This document shows, one piece after another, positions 16,570 to 21,819 of a stretch of 21,819 bases of DNA. This DNA comes from Methyloceanibacter sp. (GTDB lineage Bacteria; Pseudomonadota; Alphaproteobacteria; Rhizobiales; Methyloligellaceae): contig JAENXG010000014.1 in assembly GCA_016649675.1 (NCBI GenBank), forward strand, positions 1 to 21,819, read 5' to 3'. Below the pieces are notes generated by a model that did no database searches, was not told where the DNA came from, and saw only the letters and a program-made list of their open reading frames with translations. A program made the position numbers and the translations under genes. The number at the start of each line of letters is the position of its first letter. The first letter of the stretch is position 1.

Positions 16570-17558
16570 GCAACGCCCCCATCGCCGAGAACGAGGCCGA
16601 GCCCGAGGAGGCGCGGCCGGCCGACGAGGAGGTCTCCTGGTTCGAGCGCCTGCTGCAGACATTCGGCCTCGGCGAAGAGCCCGACTTGCGCGAGCTGATC
16701 GAGGATGCTCTCGCCCGCAGCAAGAGCGACTCCTTGAGCGCGCAGGAGCGCAGCATGCTGCGCCGCATCCTGCGCTTCGGGACGCTCACCGTCGAAGACG
16801 TCATGGTGCCGCGTGCCGACATCATCGCCGTCGACGATACGGTCAGCGTCGACGATTTGATGCGTGTCTTCCGCCAGGCCGAGCATTCGCGCGTGCCGGT
16901 CTACCACGAGACCCTCGACGATCCGCGCGGCATGGTCCACATCCGCGATCTGATGTCGTGGATTACCACTCAGGCCGAGGACGGCGGAACCGGGAGGCTC
17001 GCTCTCGGCAAGGTCGATCTTGCGCGCAGCGTTGCCTCCATCGCTATCACGCGCGAGATCATTTACGTGCCCGACTCCATGTCAGTGCTCGATCTCCTGC
17101 TCAAGATGCAGACGACGAGGCTCCATCTCGCGCTCGTCGTCGACGAATATGGCGGCACCGATGGCCTCGTCTCCATCGAGGACCTGGTCGAAGAGGTGGT
17201 GGGCGAGATTGCCGACGAGCACGACGTGGAGGACGAGCCGCTGATCAGGTCCGATCCCCGCCTTGGGCTCGTCGCCGACGCGCGCACGCCGATCGAAGAG
17301 CTCGAGAAGTATCTCGGGCTTGAGCTCGTCTCAGGCGAGCAGGAGGAGGACATCGATACGCTCGGCGGCCTCGTCTTCTCCATTGCCGGCCGCATCCCCG
17401 CCAGAGGGGAGCTCGTGCGTCACTCGAGCGGCATCGAGTTCGAGGTGCTCGAGGGCGATCCGCGCCGGATCCAGAAGCTCCGCATCCACCTGCCTCAAGA
17501 CCCAAGCCTAGCCGAAGACAAAGCCACGACGCCGAGTGAGCGCGTCAAAGGTGAATGA
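16566..17558 (+). CDS. corC: CorC/HlyC family protein with CBS domains
   Basis: A 330-residue cytoplasmic protein with an acidic N-terminus and a pair of CBS domains (about 75-205, beginning VEDVMVPRADIIAVD and including LVVDEYGGTDGLVSIEDLVEE). A C-terminal CorC_HlyC domain (about 225-310) has DTLGGLVFSIAGRIP. There is no DUF21 membrane domain, so this is the short CorC/YbeX type rather than a membrane transporter. Proposed roles in the family are magnesium/cobalt efflux accessory and ribosome-related stress; hemolysin (tlyC) is a legacy name. GGAGG lies eight bases before the ATG and the start overlaps the ybeY stop as ATGA. Confidence 0.92.
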   Translation: MSNAPIAENEAEPEEARPADEEVSWFERLLQTFGLGEEPDLRELIEDALARSKSDSLSAQERSMLRRILRFGTLTVEDVMVPRADIIAVDDTVSVDDLMRVFRQAEHSRVPVYHETLDDPRGMVHIRDLMSWITTQAEDGGTGRLALGKVDLARSVASIAITREIIYVPDSMSVLDLLLKMQTTRLHLALVVDEYGGTDGLVSIEDLVEEVVGEIADEHDVEDEPLIRSDPRLGLVADARTPIEELEKYLGLELVSGEQEEDIDTLGGLVFSIAGRIPARGELVRHSSGIEFEVLEGDPRRIQKLRIHLPQDPSLAEDKATTPSERVKGE

Positions 17559-17618
17559 CGCCGTGCCTGGCGCTCTCCCCTCCCGTCTGATCCCGTGGTG
17601 AGAACAGGGGCTGGCCGG

Positions 17619-19247
17619 ATGGAGCGGGCGGCAACCTGGGTCGCGGGCCTCAAAGGTGCCCGCCGTGCCGTCTTTGCCGTGCTTCTTGGCGCCGTCTCGG
17701 TACTCGCCTTCGCTCCGGTGCATGCCTGGCCCGTGCTGTTCCTCACCTTCGGGGGGCTCGTCTGGCTGCTCGACGGCTGCCATGCCGGTCATTCAAGCCT
17801 CGCCCCGCGTTTGAAATGCGCGACCCTCATCGGGTTCTGGTTCGGCTTCGGCTATTTCCTCGCCGGCCTCTACTGGATTGCCGAGGCCTTCCTGGTCGAG
17901 CCATGGCGCCACGGCTGGATCATCCCCTTCGCCATGACGGCGCTGCCCGGCGGGATGGCGCTCTTCTTTGCCGCCGCCTGCGCTCTTGCCATGCTTCTGT
18001 GGCTGCCGGGAGTGGGCCGCGTCTTCGCGCTCGCCATCGCCTTTGGGCTTGCCGAGTTCGCCCGCGGCCATGTGCTCACCGGGCTTCCCTGGAACCTCGT
18101 GGGTTACGGGCTCCTCGGCAACGGCCCCATGATGCAGCTCGCTTCCCTGTTTGGCGTTTATGCCTTGAGCATCATTGCCGTCATCCTCTTCGCCAGTCCC
18201 GCCGCCATCTCGGCGCCAGAGGGCTCGAACCTCGCCGGAGGCAGAGGGGGCTCGGCGCTCGCCGCCTTTCTCCTCGTTCTACTCGGACTTGGGGCGCTGT
18301 GGGGCGAGCGCAGGCTTGCCGAAGCGAAGCCCGCCAGCACCAGTGTTCGCCTCAGGATCGTCCAGGCCGATATCGATCAGGCCAACAAGTGGCGTCCCGA
18401 GAACGGCGCCGAGATCTTCACCGAGTATCTCGATCTCACCAAGTCGGGCGGAAAGACGCCGGGTCTCGATGGCATTACGCTCGTCATCTGGCCCGAGACC
18501 GCGGTGCCCTTTCTCCTCACCGAAGCGTCCGACGCGCTCCTCGCTATCGGCGAGGTGCTCCCCGAGGGAACCTCTCTCTTGGTGGGATCGGCGCGGATCG
18601 TCGAGGAACCGGACGCACAAGGACAGCTCGCCACGACGCGCATCTATAACAGCCTGCTCGTGATCGACGACACGGGCCGCGTGCTCTCCGGCTACGACAA
18701 GATCCACCTCGTCCCGTTCGGCGAGTATCTCCCCTTCCAGGACTTCCTCGAACGTCTCGGCGTGATGCAGCTGACCGGGGTGCGCGGCGGCTTCAGTGCC
18801 GGCAGCGGCCCGCGCCTCCTGCAAATTCCAGGCGCGCCGCCGGCGAGTCCCCTCATCTGCTATGAGATCATCTTCCCCGACGACGTGACCGAGCCTGCGG
18901 CAAGGCCGGGCTGGCTTCTCAACATCACCAACGACGCCTGGTTCGGCTCGAGCGCCGGTCCCTACCAGCATTTCCACCAGGCCCAAGTTCGCGCCGTCGA
19001 GCAGGGTCTGCCTGTGGCCCGCGCCGCCAATACCGGAATCTCGGCGGTGATCGATCCTTATGGGCGGGTTCTCGCCGAGATCGGTCTCGGCGAGAAAGGC
19101 GTTATCGATGCCGACCTGCCCAAAGTGGGCCCGCCGACTCCCTTCGCGCAGTTGGGAAACACTATCGAAATCTCGGCGTTGCTTATTACGTTTGCATGCT
19201 GGCTCGCCTGTCGCGCGCAACCATTTCGGCCGCACTTTTCGACATGA
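17619..19247 (+). CDS. lnt: Apolipoprotein N-acyltransferase
   Basis: Inner-membrane enzyme that adds the third acyl chain to lipoproteins on the periplasmic side. The 542 residues start with about six hydrophobic segments (up to ~225), then a nitrilase-fold domain, then a final membrane helix near 515-530. The catalytic triad is intact: Glu293 in VIWPETAVP, Lys361 in YDKIHLVPFGEYLP and Cys414 in PLICYEIIF. The spacings of 68 and 53 residues are nearly those of Escherichia coli Lnt. ATG 17619 is preferred with AGGGG about nine bases upstream; GTG 17595 would add eight residues. It follows corC by 60 bases, in the usual order. Confidence 0.95.
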   Translation: MERAATWVAGLKGARRAVFAVLLGAVSVLAFAPVHAWPVLFLTFGGLVWLLDGCHAGHSSLAPRLKCATLIGFWFGFGYFLAGLYWIAEAFLVEPWRHGWIIPFAMTALPGGMALFFAAACALAMLLWLPGVGRVFALAIAFGLAEFARGHVLTGLPWNLVGYGLLGNGPMMQLASLFGVYALSIIAVILFASPAAISAPEGSNLAGGRGGSALAAFLLVLLGLGALWGERRLAEAKPASTSVRLRIVQADIDQANKWRPENGAEIFTEYLDLTKSGGKTPGLDGITLVIWPETAVPFLLTEASDALLAIGEVLPEGTSLLVGSARIVEEPDAQGQLATTRIYNSLLVIDDTGRVLSGYDKIHLVPFGEYLPFQDFLERLGVMQLTGVRGGFSAGSGPRLLQIPGAPPASPLICYEIIFPDDVTEPAARPGWLLNITNDAWFGSSAGPYQHFHQAQVRAVEQGLPVARAANTGISAVIDPYGRVLAEIGLGEKGVIDADLPKVGPPTPFAQLGNTIEISALLITFACWLACRAQPFRPHFST

Positions 19248-19249
19248 AT

Positions 19250-19303
19250 GGGGCAATCGACAGGTGCGGCTCCTGCGTGCTTGACGAGGTTGGAGCATGC
19301 CCC
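19250..19303 (+). other. Inverted repeats just after lnt
   Basis: GGGGCA (19250-19255) is complementary to TGCCCC (19298-19303), and inside them GCTCC (19269-19273) pairs with GGAGC (19292-19296). Together they could form a two-tier stem three bases past the lnt stop. No U tract follows, so this is not a normal terminator; its right arm lies in the spacer of the predicted promoter at 19281-19309. Role unknown. Confidence 0.35.
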
Positions 19304-19309
19304 TATGAA
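19281..19309 (+). promoter_or_regulatory. Predicted sigma70-type promoter for the XRE regulator and metK
   Basis: TTGACG (19281-19286), a 17-base spacer, then TATGAA (19304-19309). This is the best housekeeping promoter match I see in the window. Initiation would fall near 19316, leaving a leader of about 75 bases before the ATG at 19393. It suggests the XRE gene and metK can be transcribed apart from lnt. Confidence 0.55.
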
Positions 19310-19392
19310 CCATTCGCGAAGGTGATCATTGTCCATTAAGGTTATGAGCCAGCTTCCTCTTTTTGAACCCCGCAATTTTTACGAGCGAGCGA

Positions 19393-19812
19393 ATGGCAGG
19401 CAAGAAGCCTAACCCCGTTGATACGCATGTCGGAAGCCGGGTGAGATTACGCCGGATGTTGCTTGGCATGAGTCAGGAGCGTCTCGGCGAGAGTATGGGA
19501 CTCACATTTCAGCAAGTGCAGAAATATGAGAAGGGCGTGAACCGCATCGGCGCGAGCCGGCTGTTCCAGATCTCGAAGATTCTCGATGTGCCGATTCAAT
19601 TTTTTTTCGAGGAGGCTCCGCATGTCGGCGACGGGAGCCCGGCGCGAGCGGGAATGGCCGAGCCCGACTCCGAAGCTTTCATCCTCGAATTCCTGAACAG
19701 CCGCGAAGGGCTCGAGCTGAACCGCGCCTTCGTAAAGATCGGCAATGCGAAAGTCCGCAAGAGCGTCGTCGATCTGGTGCGGGCCTTGAGCACCGGCCCA
19801 GCCACTCCCTAA
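19393..19812 (+). CDS. XRE family helix-turn-helix transcriptional regulator
   Basis: A 139-residue regulator of the type widespread in alphaproteobacteria. The Cro/C1-type HTH spans about residues 14-68, with MSQERLGESMGLTFQQVQKYEKGVNRI as its central stretch; residues beyond 80 form a less conserved helical tail. ATG 19393 is chosen since family members begin near here; a TTG at 19363 would add ten residues. A run of eight T (19600-19607) encodes three Phe in PIQFFFEE. Position between lnt and metK is recurrent in Hyphomicrobiales as I recall, but its targets are unknown. The metK start is 110 bases beyond its stop. Confidence 0.88.
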   Translation: MAGKKPNPVDTHVGSRVRLRRMLLGMSQERLGESMGLTFQQVQKYEKGVNRIGASRLFQISKILDVPIQFFFEEAPHVGDGSPARAGMAEPDSEAFILEFLNSREGLELNRAFVKIGNAKVRKSVVDLVRALSTGPATP

Positions 19813-19922
19813 TTCCAAGCGACGGACGGACGGGCTTGACCGCCGGCCCTAGCTATGGTTTGCGAGAACCGCCCGCGGCCTTATCGGCCGCTCGGCCTTC
19901 CGTTGTGACAGGGGGTGCTCAA
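19813..19922 (+). promoter_or_regulatory. Structured metK leader region
   Basis: The 110 bases before metK contain several small hairpins. GGTT/AACC lies at 19857-19870, and a perfect 6-bp GCGGCC/GGCCGC with loop TTATC at 19875-19891. An ACGGA (19822-19826) is complementary to TCCGT (19899-19903) and could close the whole. The ribosome binding site AGGGGG follows. It could be a cis-regulatory RNA or just GC-rich spacer; I do not recognise a known SAM riboswitch class. Confidence 0.3.
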
Positions 19923-21098
19923 GTGTCCCGGGCAAATTACGTCTTCACCAGTGAATCGGTGTCGGAGGGTCATCCCGACAAAGTGTGCGACCGCATCTCC
20001 GATGCGGTGGTCGATCTCTACCTCGCCGCCGATCCCTATTCGCGTGTCGCCATCGAGACCCTGGTCACCACCAACCGCATCGTGATGGCGGGCGAGGTGC
20101 GCGGGCCGGAGAGTGTGACGCCGGAGCTCATCGAGGAAGCCGCGCGGCGCGCCGTGCGCGAGATCGGTTACGAGCAGAAGGGCTTCCACTGGAAGAACGC
20201 CGAGTTTCAAAACTACCTACATGAACAGTCCGCCGACATCGCCCGCGGCGTCGATGCCGACGCCGAGTCCGAGAAGGATGAGGGCGCCGGCGACCAAGGC
20301 ATCATGTTCGGCTTTGCCTGCCGCGAGACCGAGCCGCTCATGCCGGCGCCGATCTTCTATGCCCACCGCATCCTGCACGAGATGGCGAAGGCACGGCATA
20401 CCGGCCGCACGCCCGAGCTTGGTCCCGACGCCAAGAGCCAGGTGACGCTGGCTTACGAGAACGGCAAGCCGGTGCGCGCGGAGGCGATCGTGGTCTCCAC
20501 GCAGCATGGCGAGGATGTGAGCCAGGAGCGCATCAACGAGATCGTGCGGAGCTTCGCTGACGAGGTGATGCCGCAAGGCTGGATCGGCCGCGATACCAAG
20601 TTCTACGTCAATCCTACGGGGCGCTTCGTCATCGGCGGACCTGACGGCGATGCGGGCGTCACGGGCAGGAAGATCATTGTCGACACCTATGGCGGCGCAG
20701 CACCCCATGGCGGCGGCGCCTTCTCCGGCAAAGACCCGACCAAGGTCGATCGCTCGGCCGCCTACGCCGCGCGCTATCTTGCCAAGAACGTGGTGGCGGC
20801 AGGGCTCGCCGATCGGTGCACGCTGCAAGTCTCCTATGCCATCGGCGTCTCGCAGCCGCTCTCGCTTTATGTGGACCTGCACGGCACGGGCAGCGTCGCC
20901 GAGGAGAAGCTCGAGCAGGCGCTGCGGCAAGTCATGGACTTAAGCCCGCGCGGCATCAGGGAGCATCTCGGCCTGTCGCGGCCGATCTACGAGCGCACGT
21001 CGTCCTATGGCCATTTCGGGCGGCAGCCCGACAATGACGGCGGCTTCTCCTGGGAGCGGCTCGACCTGGTCGAGCCGCTCCGCGCCGAGCTCACCTGA
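19923..21098 (+). CDS. metK: S-adenosylmethionine synthetase
   Basis: Makes SAM from ATP and methionine. The 391 residues contain His17 in GHPDKVCDRISDA, the ATP-binding GAGDQGIMFGFAC (from 121) and the phosphate-binding loop GGGAFSGKDPTKVDRSAAY (from 263), all intact. I chose GTG 19923 because AGGGGG lies about eight bases upstream and SRANYVFTSESVSEGHPDK matches the usual family N-terminus. The frame is open back to a TTG at 19836, but those residues have no family character. MetK supplies SAM to MiaB and TrmB in the same cluster. Confidence 0.97.
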   Translation: MSRANYVFTSESVSEGHPDKVCDRISDAVVDLYLAADPYSRVAIETLVTTNRIVMAGEVRGPESVTPELIEEAARRAVREIGYEQKGFHWKNAEFQNYLHEQSADIARGVDADAESEKDEGAGDQGIMFGFACRETEPLMPAPIFYAHRILHEMAKARHTGRTPELGPDAKSQVTLAYENGKPVRAEAIVVSTQHGEDVSQERINEIVRSFADEVMPQGWIGRDTKFYVNPTGRFVIGGPDGDAGVTGRKIIVDTYGGAAPHGGGAFSGKDPTKVDRSAAYAARYLAKNVVAAGLADRCTLQVSYAIGVSQPLSLYVDLHGTGSVAEEKLEQALRQVMDLSPRGIREHLGLSRPIYERTSSYGHFGRQPDNDGGFSWERLDLVEPLRAELT

Positions 21099-21130
21099 AC
21101 GGACTAGGACGCCCCCTCCTTGCTTCCTGT

Positions 21131-21222
21131 CGCCCGGCTTGACCGGGCGATCCAGTAACCAGTCGCGGTAGTATCGTTCGCAGGCTGGTGGTTACTGGAT
21201 GCCCGCCGAAGCGTGGGTGGGC
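21131..21222. repeat. Three-hairpin intergenic repeat element between metK and trmB
   Basis: Three parts are visible. CGCCCGG/CCGGGCG (21131-21149) is a perfect 7-bp hairpin. ATCCAGTAACCA (21150-21161) and TGGTTACTGGAT (21189-21200) are perfect 12-bp inverted arms around a 27-base loop. GCCCGCC/GGTGGGC (21201-21222) is a 7-bp hairpin with one G-U pair. The plan resembles abundant intergenic palindromic elements of Bradyrhizobium/Rhodopseudomonas-type genomes (CCGGCTTGACCGGGCGATCC flank and TACTGGATGCCCGCC), as far as I recall. No coding capacity. It may act as RNA structure between the two genes. Confidence 0.7.
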
Positions 21223-21241
21223 TGGAGCACAAGGATCATCA

Positions 21242-21819
21242 ATGAGCGACACACGACCGCTCAGGTCCTATGGCAGGCGCAAAGGCAAGCCCTTGAGCGC
21301 GCGGAAAGAGCGCCTCATCAAGGACCTGCTGCCGCTTCTCCGCCTCGATCTCGGCAAGCCTGCTCCCGGCCGTTTGCCGGACCTATTCCCAGTCCCGGTC
21401 AGGGAGGTTTGGCTCGAGATCGGGTTCGGCTCCGGAGAGCATCTCCTGTGGCAGGCGGAGCGCCATAAAGATATTGGCTTCATCGGCTGCGAGCCCTTCG
21501 TCAATGGGCTTGGCACCCTGCTTGGCGCGGTCGAGACTGAAGGGCTTGCAAACATCCGCGTCCATGACGGCGATGCCCGCGAGGCGCTTCCCTGGCTCCC
21601 CGATCGCTCGGTCTCCCGCGTCTTCATCCTGTTCCCCGACCCTTGGCCGAAGAAGCGGCAGCTGAAACGGCGGCTGATCTCGCCTGAAACTGTGAACGGA
21701 ATCGCGCGCGTGCTCGCGCCGGGGGCCGAGCTCAGATTTGCGAGCGACAGCGGCGACTATGCGGCGCAGGCCCTTCTCCTCATGCGCCAAAGCGGCGCCT
21801 TCGCCTGGCTGGCCGAGCG
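21242..21819 (+). CDS. trmB: tRNA (guanine-N7-)-methyltransferase, 3' end outside window
   Basis: SAM-dependent enzyme that forms m7G46 in the tRNA variable loop. The first 192 residues are visible and the frame runs off the right edge. It begins MSDTRPLRSYGRRKGKPLS, the usual basic start, and has the SAM-binding motif LEIGFGSGEHL at about 58-68. FIGCEPFVNG follows near 80-89, and the family signature FPDPWPKKRQLKRRL near 130-144. Asp in FASDSGDY follows near 168. AAGG sits about eight bases before the ATG. The intergenic repeat lies between it and metK. Order metK-trmB is common in Hyphomicrobiales. Confidence 0.93.
   Translation, partial: MSDTRPLRSYGRRKGKPLSARKERLIKDLLPLLRLDLGKPAPGRLPDLFPVPVREVWLEIGFGSGEHLLWQAERHKDIGFIGCEPFVNGLGTLLGAVETEGLANIRVHDGDAREALPWLPDRSVSRVFILFPDPWPKKRQLKRRLISPETVNGIARVLAPGAELRFASDSGDYAAQALLLMRQSGAFAWLAE

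Noticed and set aside
17559..17618. Possible decayed CTCTCCCC-type repeat between corC and lnt
   Set aside because: CTCTCCCCTCCC is present at about 17574-17585 but the matching arm is interrupted, so there is no clear palindrome.
18279..19313. Open frame of about 344 codons on the - strand opposite lnt
   Set aside because: The lnt catalytic triad with correct spacing is on the other strand; no motif here.
19836..19922. N-terminal extension of metK from a TTG at 19836
   Set aside because: The extension lacks MetK character and the GTG at 19923 has a strong ribosome binding site and the expected family N-terminus.
19813..19922. Known SAM riboswitch upstream of metK
   Set aside because: I could not match the sequence to a SAM-I, SAM-II or SAM/SAH class by eye; kept only as an unclassified structured leader.
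21199..21468. Open frame starting within the repeat and overlapping the trmB start
   Set aside because: The trmB frame from 21242 carries all the family motifs; this one has none and begins inside the repeat element.
1..21819. CRISPR arrays, tRNA or rRNA genes, insertion sequences, prophage or toxin-antitoxin genes
   Set aside because: Looked for on both strands; no spaced direct repeats, cloverleaf with tRNA consensus, transposase or phage protein was seen.

Overview
The window is chromosomal DNA of a GC-rich alphaproteobacterium, most likely a member of the Hyphomicrobiales (Rhizobiales). Three things point there: the gene order miaB-phoH-ybeY-corC-lnt-XRE regulator-metK-trmB, the residue patterns of the proteins, and a three-hairpin intergenic repeat after metK of a kind I associate with Bradyrhizobium/Rhodopseudomonas relatives. 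Genus cannot be fixed from sequence alone. I see no rRNA, tRNA, CRISPR array, insertion sequence or phage gene. Coding density is high and no gene-free stretch exceeds about 290 bases.

Region 1 (1-8249, + strand) holds a large bacterial alpha-2-macroglobulin, open at the left window edge. It is joined by an ATGA stop/start overlap to pbpC (penicillin-binding protein 1C), and 46 bases later comes an ATP-dependent DNA ligase of the LigC type. The first two form the known periplasmic pair of a thioester protease trap with a peptidoglycan synthase. A short REP-like inverted repeat lies inside the first codons of pbpC.

Region 2 (8250-8890) holds a small exported protein of unknown function (72 aa) with a strong ribosome binding site, followed by a convincing rho-independent terminator that faces the convergent sulfate operon.

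Region 3 (8891-13430, - strand) is a sulfate uptake operon in the order sbp, cysT, cysW, cysA. An Rrf2-family regulator with four clustered cysteines sits just upstream on the same strand. The upstream regions of sbp and of the regulator share a CTATC...GATAG-type inverted motif placed over possible promoters. This suggests, without proof, that the regulator controls both the sulfate operon and itself.

Region 4 (13431-21819, + strand) is the housekeeping cluster: miaB (tRNA ms2i6A synthase), phoH, ybeY (16S rRNA maturation nuclease), corC-like CBS protein, lnt (lipoprotein N-acyltransferase), an XRE-type regulator, metK (SAM synthetase) and trmB (tRNA m7G46 methyltransferase, cut by the right edge). 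Several junctions overlap, which suggests co-transcription at least from miaB to lnt. A good -35/-10 pair just after lnt suggests a second promoter for the regulator and metK. MiaB and TrmB both use SAM, the product of MetK.

Nothing here is a clearly new multi-gene system. The items most worth checking are the Rrf2/sulfate operator candidate, the structured metK leader, the T8 run in the XRE gene and the repeat elements.
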